Origin: Pogona vitticeps
Taxonomy: Eukaryota > Chordata > Lepidosauria > Squamata > Agamidae
NCBI RefSeq assembly: GCF_051106095.1
Contig: NC_135785.1
Location: forward strand, 100,864,501-100,928,500
Length of the DNA stretch: 64,000 bases
Direction of reading: 5' to 3'
Shown: positions 14,170 through 24,063 of the stretch, piece after piece
How positions within the stretch are numbered: the stretch's first letter is position 1
How the letters are laid out: every line of letters begins with the position of its first letter
Translations under genes and position numbers: made by a program
Notes under the pieces: generated by a model
Database searches by the model: none
What the model saw: the letters and a program-made list of their open reading frames with translations, nothing else
What the model was told of the DNA's origin: nothing

Positions 14170-15053
14170 GCCGGGGGCCAAATGTGCAGTCTAGACGTAC
14201 TCTGTCTCCTGATCAGTTAGCTGCAGCAAGTTACAAAAATACCAATGGAATTCCATCCTTTGTGACATATAAATGAAGAACTTAGCAGACTAGAATCAGA
14301 ATCATGGCCAGGAGTTAGGAGCATTAGAATCCTGGAAAGACTTGGAATTAGTACCTGCTCAAACAGATTAAGACACTGGCAATATTCTGAGCATTTGCCT
14401 GTATAAGTCTATAATTTAGAACCTTGCATAATTATTTGGATTCAGCATCAGGAATGTTATATCATAATGGTCAATTAGACAAAGATGAGCCTCTTTAAAA
14501 GTTAATGTTCAGGAAATAAACGGGACTCCTCAGCTGATAATGTGAGTGCCTTTATTCTTGCACAGCAAGAGATCCTAGTATTGGACCCTGACTCCTTTCT
14601 TTATTGCAGCTTGTAGGTTCTTGTTTTTCTGCGACTCATGATTACTTTATCTTGATCTTTCTTGTTCTCCTTTCTTTCTTGACAAGCTTAATAATTTTCA
14701 CCTAAATACCTGTTGGCATGATGGTGCCTGAGTTCCCAGAGGGTGAGCTGAGTCCAGACTCTGATTGTTCTAGTTAACTGAGGAGTATTTAATGAGGGCT
14801 TCTCTTGTTTTCAGTCAGCTAGAGGTGCCTATTAGCATACCATTACACTATAAATAGAATTGTAATAGAATTGTGACCACATATCCCTACCATGTAAGAC
14901 ATCTTTTAACATTTAGGAAACTGCTGATTCTAATGGTGAAAACTTTCTAGCCTCTCATTCACCTCCTAGTCTACCACAAAGAGATTTACAGCTATCTGGC
15001 CCATGTACTCTGTTCTATCTTGATTAATGCTGTCTGCATGTGAGTGTATTATA
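14170..15053. other. No recognised feature
   Basis: AT-rich unique-looking DNA without coding or repeat signature. Confidence 0.4.
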
Positions 15054-15055
15054 TA

Positions 15056-15494
15056 TAGTCATGCCCCGCTTGACAATTACCCCGTTTAACTATGAATCTG
15101 CTTCACGATGATGTTTTTGCGATCGCAAAAGCGATCACAAAACGATGTTTGAAGGGGTTTTTTTTTTTTGCTTAGCGATGATCAGTTCCCTGCTTCGGGA
15201 ACTGATTTTTTGCTAAACAATGTTTTTTCAACAGCTGATCGGCAGTTTTCAAAATGGCAGCCGGCTCTCAAAATGCCCCCCTGCTGTTTTTAGGAGGCAT
15301 TTTTCGCAAGACAGGCAGCAGAAAATGGCCGCCCTATGGAGGATCTTCGCTTTACAATGAGGTATTTCGCCCATTAGAACGCATTAGCCGGTTTCTAATG
15401 CATTCTAATGGTCTTTTAAATTTCGCTTGATGAGGATTTTGCTTAACAGTGATTTCAACGGCACAGATTATCCTCATCAAGCGAGGCATCACTG
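15056..15494. mobile_element. Tc1/mariner-type (pogo/Tigger-like) MITE, copy A
   Basis: A 439-bp non-autonomous DNA transposon. Ends are TAGTCATGCCCCGC and GCGAGGCATCACTG, imperfect inverted repeats of the CAGTGGTGCCTCGC type, flanked by TA dinucleotides. The subterminal parts are also complementary (CGCTTGA near 15067, TCAAGCG near 15476). Relatives are at 22834-23265 and 46259-46672. No transposase is present. Confidence 0.88.
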
Positions 15495-15496
15495 TA

Positions 15497-17950
15497 CTGC
15501 TATCTCAGCATGCAGTTATAGAAAGTAGAATCTACACACACAACATGTTTATAAAGACATGTGGGAGAGTTCATTGGATAAAGTGGGCATCATAAGAGCA
15601 AATTCAAGCATATTTCAGCTGATTGCTTTGCCAAGCACTGCCACCATTCAACTCTTCTCTGTTTCCATTGTTTTTGAATACCAAGCAACAATATCAACAG
15701 ATTGCACTAATCAAACCTGCATCTGGAGCATCTGCTTACCTTGTGTCACACACAGAGGAATGAAAGATGAGGCAAGCTTGACAGATGGAATTGTCACGGA
15801 TGGAACAGATAATTTATGTCTGAGAAAACCTTGGCATGAAAGGAAATAAAAACAAAACAGATAAATATCAAAAGCTTTTAATATTTTTAAAAGCACATCA
15901 TTGAGTGCTGCCATGAGAAATTCAGAGTCCAGATCAAAACAACGGAGCACAGAAACCTTAGACTGACTCTATGAGAGGGTGTCCTGGCACACTATCAGGC
16001 ATATTGTCTGCCATCTTTTCACATTCCTGCTGCCCCGTGATCACAGAGGAAGAACACCTGGGAACAGAAAGCAACCTTACAAGGATTTCATTAGAGATGG
16101 CCAGTCCAAAAGATGCCTGGAAGTCATCAACCAGAATCTGGTTCTTCTCAGTAGTGGCTGCCCCATTCTGGCACTCTCTTCCTGTGGAGATTTGATTGAC
16201 CTCTACTTTTCTGAGTTTTTTTTTTAAAGCAAGCTAAAACTATGCATTTTATTCAGGACTTTACAGCCCCACCTCTTCATAATATAATTTTTTGTCTATT
16301 TATGCCTGTGCGTGGTTCACCACTCTGAGTCTTGCACTATTTGACAGACTGGAGGTTTTATATGGTTTTTTGTTTTGTTTTGTTTTTATATGTTCATTTT
16401 AAAAATTCTGTTTGTATCCTCATGTTAATTTTTGGAAGCTACTCAGAGCAGTGGCTTGTCCACCAAACAAACAAACAATTTGCTGTATATATGACAGAAC
16501 CTACTGATAAACAGAAAATAGCCATAAATCAGCCCCCATGTTATTATGAGCACCCAATATAAGATTTCCATTGCTGGTTCAGACAAAGCTCCTTCTAAAT
16601 GCTGGATTCATTTTCCAATATTAGTGAGCCAGATACCTCTAAAGGTGCACAAATGGGAAGGGAGGTTTCCTCTGGTTATATATATATATCACAGAGAAGA
16701 ATGCACTGCTACAATAGAATTCATGTTCTGCAAAGCACATTGTGTTCAGTCTCTTAACCCACACAGTACCACCAAGATCGCAGTTAGAAAATATACAAAA
16801 CACTACAGCTTTGGGGGTGGGTGGGAACTACTTTTAGGGGACAATAATTCTCAGAAGCCACAGCCAGCCTGGTCCTTGTGGCTTCTGAAATTGTCATCCA
16901 AAAGATACATTTCTCAAACACTTTAATATGTATAACAAACAAAGTGAAAGCAAATTTCTACTCTGCCCAATCCTTTCATGAAGACATGATCAAACAGTTT
17001 GTTGAGTTTTTAGTTGATAAGAATTGTGAGATAATTTTTAACCGATTTTAAAAGTCTCATAATAATTTTACTGCATCTTTCCACTGATTTTACTTGAAGA
17101 GGACCCGAGCAGAATTATGCCATCAGATTCTGGACATTGTCATCTCTTTGTAATCTAGAATCAAAGTACTCGGGGAAAATGAGAAAAAGCAATACAGAGT
17201 GTGCAGTATTATCTCTATAAGAATGTAAGCAGAACAATTTGGAGAGTGTTATTTGCTTCAGATGGGGTCCATGACTAATGGAGTTGCTAATTGTAAATGA
17301 TTTTTTTCCAAAACAGAGCATTAACATTTATGAGCTTTAAATATTTAATTCTATCTTTATCTACATACCTGTTCATTATTTAAGAGCTGCAACCCTTAGC
17401 ATGCCTAGCTTCAGTAAAAATATTTTTCTCTATACCTGTTGCTTGAATTGCTTTCTTTTTAAAATGACTTCAGAAATGGAAGAATGATTAATGCACCTTT
17501 ATGTGACAGACGTGCATCCTTATGTATGGGTGTCTTCAGTTCAAAGGTATAGTGGATCTTCAAAATCTGACATCAATGGAATATCAATATTCCACTTTCA
17601 TGATGATAACATCATGACCATGTAACACTGCTCATCAGATGGCAAGAAGTCTATACATCTAGCACTATGGATTCTACAAATTGGATCCAAGGGAACTAGA
17701 GTTTCTACTTGTACTTCAGTTAATTCTTGACTCCATTCTAGAAACACACTAAGCATTCTTGCATTTTCTCTGCTTTTTGGTCTTACTGGTGCTCTTCCAA
17801 TTTGAAATGCACTCAGAGTGTTGAGCACAGCCATGACTGCCTTCATTGAAGGCCTTCAGAACATAACACAGATATATACTGCACCTTTGTCAACATATGG
17901 AGAAATCTACCATACTGTCTGGATTCTTTTTTCATTGTATTAATAAAGTT
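15497..17950. other. No clear feature
   Basis: About 2.4 kb of unique-looking DNA. At 16800-16922 a decayed inverted-repeat block (GGGAACTACTTTTAGGGGAC; AAATTGTCATCCAAAAGATA) may be an old MITE. Open frames in this stretch have no recognisable domain. Confidence 0.4.
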
Positions 17951-18072
17951 CCATGGTATGTTGCTACATGCCATCAAGTCACCTTTGACTTATGGCAGCC
18001 CTATGAAAGCGCAATCTCCTAAATGTCCTGTTTTCAACAGGCCTGTAAACTCAAGCCTGTGGTTTCTTCTAG
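17951..18072 (-). repeat. SINE fragment (tRNA-derived type), probable
   Basis: CTACATGCCATCAAGTCACC and TTATGGCAGCCCTATGAAAG match, in antisense, the GTCAGAATTGACTTG-type 3' body of SINEs in this window. Only the 3' part is recognisable. Confidence 0.5.
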
Positions 18073-19324
18073 GGAATCAATGCATCTAGTATTTGGTTTT
18101 ATTCTTTTTATCCATGTTTATGGCATAAACATGCTTAAAATATGTGCCCATCCTTATTTGCCTGTTGTGCAGTGTGACGTATGTCATGCATAAACACATA
18201 ATACACAACATATCTCATGGAGTCTTCCTTCTGTCCCATCCTGATAGTATAGGTGCCACGAATTACAAGTAAAGTAGTTACTTCAACACTTTGCTTTCCG
18301 GTAGTGAAGGCATGATGAAGTTTGTATTGCATGAAAATTATATCAGTTCTTTTTGTTACGACAAGAAATATTAACCAACAACATCTCAAGATGATTTTTA
18401 GAAGCATTTTGAATGGCACATCCGAAGCGTTCTACTATTCGCCTATCAAACACAACATATTTTAAGTAATAGAAACCTAATAAAAAGTATACATGCAATA
18501 TAAATAAGTTGCTGAAAAGTTTTTTGAGAGTAATATTAACGGGGATGTCTTATTGATGAGTTGCATGATATTTTATTTTTTTTAAAGACACTTTCCATGC
18601 TCTCTCCATTTCAGCCAGTGTTTCCTGTTGTGCAGTGTGGTTTATAGGGCTTTATAGGCTCAAACCAGCCCCTTGACTGCTTAGGATGAAACTTCAGTGG
18701 ATGAGCCAGTGATATGGCTCTCTATGAGGCCGCTTCACCATAATAAGTTCATGTCTACTTTAGAAGGCATTGGAAAGAAGAGATGCTGTTCTTTCAACCT
18801 GGCATCTAGAAAGGCGATTCTCCTGTCATTTAATTCAGACCATTGGTTTACCTTCCTGTTGGTGCAGATGTCACATTGTGTTGTGAGAGCCAAGTCATTC
18901 CTGGCACCTCAGGCACCGAGGAGGAAATAAGAAGAATGTTCTTATCCTGCCACCCGGCCATATGCATCATAGCTTGGGAGTGCCTAGCGCAGTTAGCAGC
19001 ACAAAATGTGCTTCAGGCGCACAAAGCACTTAAAAGAAAGGAAGCAGGAAGAAGAAAAACTGGGGCAAGCAGTTTGTAAGAGAGAACCACACGGTTGGCG
19101 CTAATGCTTTCCTGAAGGATCCACTACAGAGGGAGACGCTAGAGAACATTGGACACTAAAGAATGGAGTAAGGCAAGTCTTGCTCCAAAGTGGCAGTACT
19201 GGAGTTCTCACTTCAGAACAGTGTTTATTCTACTCCCCGCCCCCTCTTCTCTTTCTTTCCGTATAAAGAACTATCACTCTTCTCTGAAAGATAGTGTTTC
19301 CAAGCTTCAGAAAGCTACTTTTTA
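18073..19324. other. No recognised feature
   Basis: Unique-looking DNA. There is no convincing coding or repeat signature. Confidence 0.4.
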
Positions 19325-19647
19325 GACTACAACAGGGGTCAGGGAACTTTTTTACCTTTTACCCCCCAAAAAATTTATATATGCTGACATTACCCCCTTG
19401 ATTCGAAAGGAAGGAAATCATACATTATTTGAATTAAAAATATTATTGAATCTACACAGGCTGTGTACCAAACTAGCAGGATGCATCAAATTTGATAAAG
19501 ATGTGCACTATTTTTGCTGGAACACATTGCACTCCGGCCATGGTGTGGTATAGGAGGTAGTAAGGTGTCCAACGTGCCTAGCAAGTTGCATTAAATTTTT
19601 GCTAGCTTGCAGAGGATTTAATCATCATCAGTGGCTGCCGGAGTGGT

Positions 19648-19815
19648 GCTAGCAATGACATCCTGGCAAATAGAAGGGGAAGATATGGAGGCAGTGACAG
19701 ATCTTACTTTCTTGGGCTCCATGATCACTGCAGAGGGTGACAGCAGCCATGAAATTCAAAGATGCCTGCTTCTTGGAAGGAAAGCAATGATAAACCTAGA
19801 CAGCACCTTAAAAAG
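19648..19815 (+). mobile_element. BovB internal fragment
   Basis: The plus strand encodes the BovB block between TSWQIEGEDMEAVTDLTFLG and LLLGRKAMINLDSTLK, matching the RT C-terminal half of the copies at 28.6 and 30.4 kb. It has neither the BovB 5' nor 3' end. This suggests internal capture or later deletion of a longer copy inside the hAT element. Confidence 0.85.
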
Positions 19816-19892
19816 CCACCCTCCTCCTGCCTTAATTCAGTTTCTCTTTTGCTTGCCTGCCTGTTCATTTTCACAGTTTTGAGTCAGTCTCT

Positions 19893-19895
19893 GCC

Positions 19896-19955
<60 letters not shown>
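19893..19955. repeat. (CT)n(CA)n microsatellite
   Basis: About 12 CT units followed by about 19 CA units, then pyrimidine-rich CATC/CACC repeats. Confidence 0.93.
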
Positions 19956-19957
<2 letters not shown>

Positions 19958-20479
19958 ATCCATCCACCCACCCTCCCTCCCTCCATTTCCTCCCTCTCTT
20001 CATTTTGTACATTTAAATAAGCTTGATGAAGTCCTCGGTCTCTTGCACCTTTCTTCCCTCCTTCCCTTGCTTGCTCCCACCTTTCTCCCCTCCTCCAGCT
20101 TGTTTGCAGTCATTTCCGGAGGAAGCAGTCATTCAAAAGCCCCGGAATGATTTATTGCCTGGGGCTAATCCCCAGCTGTAACCAGTTAGGGAGATTTATC
20201 TCTGATCTCCTGAAAGAACGGAGGATTTAGGTGCCCTGCTGCAGCAAAGGAAGTAACAGGGAGATGTGGCTTACAATTTGAGCTTTGGCTGCAGAGGGTG
20301 GGGGTGGGAGTGAGGGAGGGGGTAGCACTCTGCTCATTACCCCCAAGATTTTCACTTTTACCCAATTTGGGGTAATTATCCCTTTTCCCTGACCTATGGA
20401 CTACAGCTACCAGAATTCCCCAGCATGAATGACCATCAACCTTACCAAGCTCTGTACAGTATGATACTAAGCTTAAAGC

Positions 20480-20566
20480 ACGATAGAAACTAGTTAGTTA
20501 CAAGTGTGTAACTAACTTCTGGTCTAGAGTGGTCTGGTAGTCCAGATAGGCGGGTTATAAATCAAA

Positions 20567-20609
<43 letters not shown>

Positions 20610-20672
20610 ACAAACAAACAAACAAACAAACAAACAAACAAACAAACAAACAAACAAACAAACAAACAAACA
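20480..20672 (+). repeat. Decayed LINE 3' tail with (AAAT)n(AAAC)n
   Basis: GGTAGTCCAGATAGGCGGGT and TATAAATC precede about 11 AAAT and 16 AAAC tetranucleotides. The layout matches the L2/CR1-type tails at 5216-5338 and 44546-44672. Confidence 0.65.
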
Positions 20673-20675
20673 ATA

Positions 20676-20861
20676 TAGCTGGCTGGACAACTCAGTGGTT
20701 TAGGTAGAGAGTGAAAATTTGATTCTGCACTGTGCCTCCAGTGAGAAAAACCAGGCTGTGTGGCTTTGGGCAACCTGCACAGTCCCAGGATGTCCCCAGA
20801 TGAAGAGACTGCTAAACCAATTCTAAGTATTCCCTACCAGGAAAACTCTAAAATAGTAATG
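20676..20861 (+). mobile_element. tRNA-derived SINE
   Basis: It starts GCTGGCTGGACAACTCAGTG (box A-like CAACTCAGTGG). The body GTGTGGCTTTGGGCAACCTG, CACAGTCCCAGGATG and GAGACTGCTAAACCA is shared with 42808-43040. It ends next to the R4-like tail at 20862. Confidence 0.65.
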
Positions 20862-21385
20862 ATTATTATTATTCAAAAACACCAGGCAAAGTCACTCAAA
20901 ATTAGAAAAACATTGACTGGGATTATGGAACAGATACAAGTTTTAACAAAAAAACCCCTAAGTATCTGTTAAATATCGGCACAGTGTGTATGCTGTTCCT
21001 AATTGACATTTTTGGAGCTCCGTTGATGTTATTTCTGGTATCTGCAACTGCTTATAGTACTGTGTGAAATTTCCTGATATTGTTCCCAAATCCCCAATGA
21101 CAATGGGGACCATTGAGGTCTGTTTCATCCACAAGCAAGATGTTTGGATTGCCAGATCTCTATATTTTGTAAATTTGTCCAATTCTTTTTTCCCCCAACT
21201 CTGGCATTCCTTGGAAATGCAATGTCAATGATCCAGACATTTCTTCATTCTATTACTACTATGTCTGGTGTGTCAAGGTGTCTATCATTATGGATCCTAG
21301 AATCCCACAAGATCTTGACTTCTCATTTTCTGACATCTTCTCTACCTGATGTTTCCATGGGTGTTGTTATTGTAGTTGTGGCTAC
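20862..21385 (-). mobile_element. R4/Dong-like LINE 3' fragment (restriction-like endonuclease type)
   Basis: Conceptual translation of the minus strand, over more than one frame, gives DRHLDTPDIVVIE, then WGFGNNIRKF and an APKMSIRNSIHT-like stretch. This order resembles the C-terminal PD-(D/E)xK endonuclease end of R4-type LINEs (KPDIVV...PIVIGALGTI...LQKCALLGTARILR). The 3' end AATAATAATAATCATTAC-like sequence matches the short ATT tail of that group. The fragment is frameshifted and 5'-truncated. The family call rests on remembered motifs. Confidence 0.6.
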
Positions 21386-21492
21386 AATTAATAAGGGATG
21401 GCTTCACTTTTAATGGTGCCAGTTGAACCTTTTTAACATTTTAAAAACATATTTGTATTTAGACATTTGTATTGCTGGCAGATATTTATCTG

Positions 21493-21785
21493 TACTGGAT
21501 AGCTCAGTAGTTTAGCTATCTGACTGTGGAGCTAGAGGTTGGAAATTCAGTTCCTCATTCTGCGTTCTTGACAGGGCCAGCGTTCCTTCTAAGATGTGTA
21601 TGCAGAGCTCCATTGGTGCCACGAAGCAGCAGCCAGTGTCAATGCCTGTTTACTACCAGTTTTTTTGCCCTCCATGCAAAGATGGGAGAGGCTCCCATGC
21701 AGCAGGGATGAAAATGAGAGGGAATGTTGACAGGGGATGACCCACGGGGTCCTTTTCAGCTTTGCAGTTCTAAGATTGCTGTCGT
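21493..21785 (+). mobile_element. tRNA-derived SINE with CR1-like tail, interrupted by a MITE
   Basis: ACTGGATAGCTCAGTAGTTT (box A TAGCTCAGT) is followed by GAGGTTGGAAATTCAGTTCC in the box B position. After the inserted MITE (21577-21727) the SINE resumes with GATGACCCACGGGGTCCTTT and GCAGTTCTAAGATTG, the CR1-like 3' end also seen at 46966-47115 and 48538-48680. Confidence 0.8.
21577..21727. mobile_element. hAT-type MITE inside the SINE, 151 bp
   Basis: The insert is bounded by an exact 8-bp duplication TGACAGGG (21569-21576, 21728-21735). Ends CCAGCGTTCCTTCT and AGAGGGAATGT are weak inverted repeats. The interior has complementary GGAGAGGCTCCC-like halves. Confidence 0.65.
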
Positions 21786-22030
21786 TGTTAATCAAGCAGG
21801 GTGTTGAAATAAAAAATGGGAAGAACCTAACACATTAAGGATCTCTTCCAGCTGAGCTGTTGCTTCAACAATAATTTTACGTTCACCAAGGGTGTAAAAA
21901 GGCTGCATCTCAGTGTAAATGGCTAATTCCACCTTCACTAGAGAGGTTTTGCCCAAATGTATGACCACTGATTCCAGTTTCACTGGTGACTTGCACCTCA
22001 GCTGCAGTTCCTGTGGTGGAGTTCTCAGAA
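21786..22030. other. No recognised feature
   Basis: Spacer between a SINE and the fossil tyrosine-recombinase element. Part may belong to that element's terminal region. Confidence 0.3.
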
Positions 22031-22249
22031 TCCTGTAATAACACTATTATCCCCTTACCCTGGAATAAGACACGAGACAACTGTTATGGAATAAACATGG
22101 GGCACACTTTATTAAATATTCACATTTATCCTTAAATGGGAAAAAGGGAGGGGGTCCTGCTGTAGTGCGGAATCAGGTTCTGCAATGGGGTCTCACCAGA
22201 CCCCTACCAAACTATGGGCAAGTCCCAAGCCCCAAGATCTCGCACTTGT

Positions 22250-22830
22250 GAAGACAGCGAGAACCCAGCTGCCCCAAATTTGACCACCACCCCCCGGATC
22301 TCAAGTCCCCTCCTTCTTGTTGACTGTTGGTCTGGGAGTGGCCCCAGCTGATCTTCTCCCCCAGAGCTTAAGGCCCCTGCCCCCCATCGAGCCTCTCGAG
22401 CTCCAAAAGCAACCCACCCCAAGGTCTGCCAAAAATATCTCCAAACCTATATCGGAGAGGTGTACTCCATCCATCCATCCGAAAATGCTCAGGCCTGGTA
22501 GCACGGATATCCCAGTGACCAATCACCAATCCAAGGCCATCACATATTGCTCTACACCCTTCTCTGTTAACACACCTCCCAGGTGTATAACCAGCACATC
22601 TGGGGGTTGCTTGCCAAATGCATAATTGGCTCCATAACAGTCCACAGATCCCTCTCCAAACAATTTGGGTTCTATCTCCAAGACCCAAATCGCTCCCCTG
22701 CACCGACTGGGCAGCATACCTCGCTGCCCAGAAAACAAGGTTGTGGCCAACTATTATGACTTGCAGCTGGCTCCCTTGTAAAAGCGAACTTGCAAAGACA
22801 AAAACCAGGCACCTGCCTAGATGTCCGAAC
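22250..22830 (-). mobile_element. SGNH-hydrolase-like part of the Ngaro-like fossil
   Basis: The minus strand shows IIVGHNLVFWAARYA near the start, PDVLVIHLGG in the middle and DGVHLSDIGLEIFLADL near the end. These correspond in order to the GHS/T, GGND and DxxHL blocks of SGNH (GDSL-type) hydrolases. A hydrolase frame downstream of RT and recombinase is known from some tyrosine-recombinase retroelements. Its role there is not established. The region is a broken fossil. Confidence 0.6.
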
Positions 22831-22833
22831 ATA

Positions 22834-23265
22834 CAGTGGTACCTCGCAAAACGACGACCCCACTAAACGACGAATCTGCATAACAATTTTTTGCGATCGC
22901 TATAGCGATTCACAAAACAGTCATTCCTATGGGGGATTTTTGCTGGACGTTGAATAGGTCCATGCTTCATGAACCGTTTGTTCGCAAGACAACGATTTTT
23001 CCGATGATCGTCGGCTTCGCAAAATGGCTGCCCTGTGTTTTCCAGACCCATGCTTCGCAGGGCAGCCATTTTTACAGCTGATTGGCGCTCGCAAAATGGC
23101 TTCCCTATGGGCGACCTTTGCTGGACAATGAGGTATTTTCCCCATTGGAACGCATAAAACGGGGTTTTATTGCATTCCAATGGGGAAAGGTTTTCGCATG
23201 ACGACAATTTTGCTAAACAGTGATTTCAATGGGACGGATTATTGTTGTCATGCGGGGCACCACTG
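22834..23265. mobile_element. Tc1/mariner-type (pogo/Tigger-like) MITE, copy B
   Basis: A 432-bp element with ends CAGTGGTACCTCGC and GCGGGGCACCACTG flanked by TA (22832-22833, 23266-23267). Inner arms are complementary (AAAACGACGACC against ATTGTTGTCATG-type sequence). It sits inside the Ngaro-like fossil and is therefore younger than it. Confidence 0.9.
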
Positions 23266-23985
23266 TATCTTCAATAGGTTGTGGATGACCAACACTCCAA
23301 ACGCTTGATGTCATCAGGATGATAACCTAGAGTGGCTGCAGTTGATGCCGCCCCAATTCTAAATGAATGAGTTCCTAACCTCAACACCTACTTTGCCTAA
23401 TGCTAAATCAGTGATTCTCCAAAACTGATACTTTGTTAAAGGTGTTGCATCCTTATGTATGAAAAAAAATCTTGACCCTGTCCTCTGACACTTAGATAAG
23501 AACCTATCACTTTTACCAGACAAAGGTTTGCTATTGAGCAAGTACCTAAAGTAAGATCTGCTGCCCTACCTCACTGATCTGCCTTGGATCGGCAGATGTG
23601 GACCCGCACAGAATCTTCTGCCAGCACTACGTCATACCATTATAAGGCCAATTTTGACGCATCCCCTCTACCTGAAGATACCACCTCAGTAATTCTTAAA
23701 GTGCCAAAAAATGTCAGCAACATCACTGTTTGAAATAGCACAGCCTCATATTCATCCCTACAAATGATTGGCAATAGCTGGCAAAACTTTTTCCAGTAGG
23801 GCCAGGGATATTGGAGTTCTAGAGTCCCTAAACCGGCCTTGTTCCGTATTCCAACCTTCGATCATTTTCTTGATATGAAGGTTGGAGGTAAAATCCTGGT
23901 AACTGTGGATCCTAGCGTGAAAGGCTAATGCTGAGATCTTACCCAGGATAGAATCCGGTGCAAATCCCTTCCTATAAACTTTTGC

Positions 23986-24063
23986 TGGACGTTGAATAGG
24001 TCCATGCTTCGTGAACCGTTTGTTCACAAGACAACAATTTTTTCCGATGATCGTCGGCTTCGC
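23986..24063 (+). repeat. 78-bp internal MITE fragment without termini
   Basis: This sequence matches the interior of the MITE at about 22943-23020, in the same orientation, with only a handful of differences (for example GAATAGGTCCATGCTTC and CCGATGATCGTCGGCTTCGC). It has no terminal repeats and is bounded by AAACTTTTGC on both sides (23976-23985, 24064-24073), where the uninterrupted fossil would have one copy. TTTTGC and GCAAA are also present at the edges of the donor segment. Confidence 0.8.

Larger units (their letters stand above)
19333..20398. mobile_element. Non-autonomous hAT element, 1066 bp
   Basis: Terminal inverted repeats CAGGGGTCAGGGAA and TTCCCTGACCTATG match at 12 of 14 positions. 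They are flanked by the 8-bp duplication GACTACAA/GACTACAG (19325-19332, 20399-20406), the length typical of hAT transposons. Subterminal TTTTACCCCC-type blocks recur in both halves (near 19355 and 20335-20365). No transposase frame is visible. A BovB fragment (19648-19815) and a CT/CA microsatellite lie inside. Confidence 0.8.
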
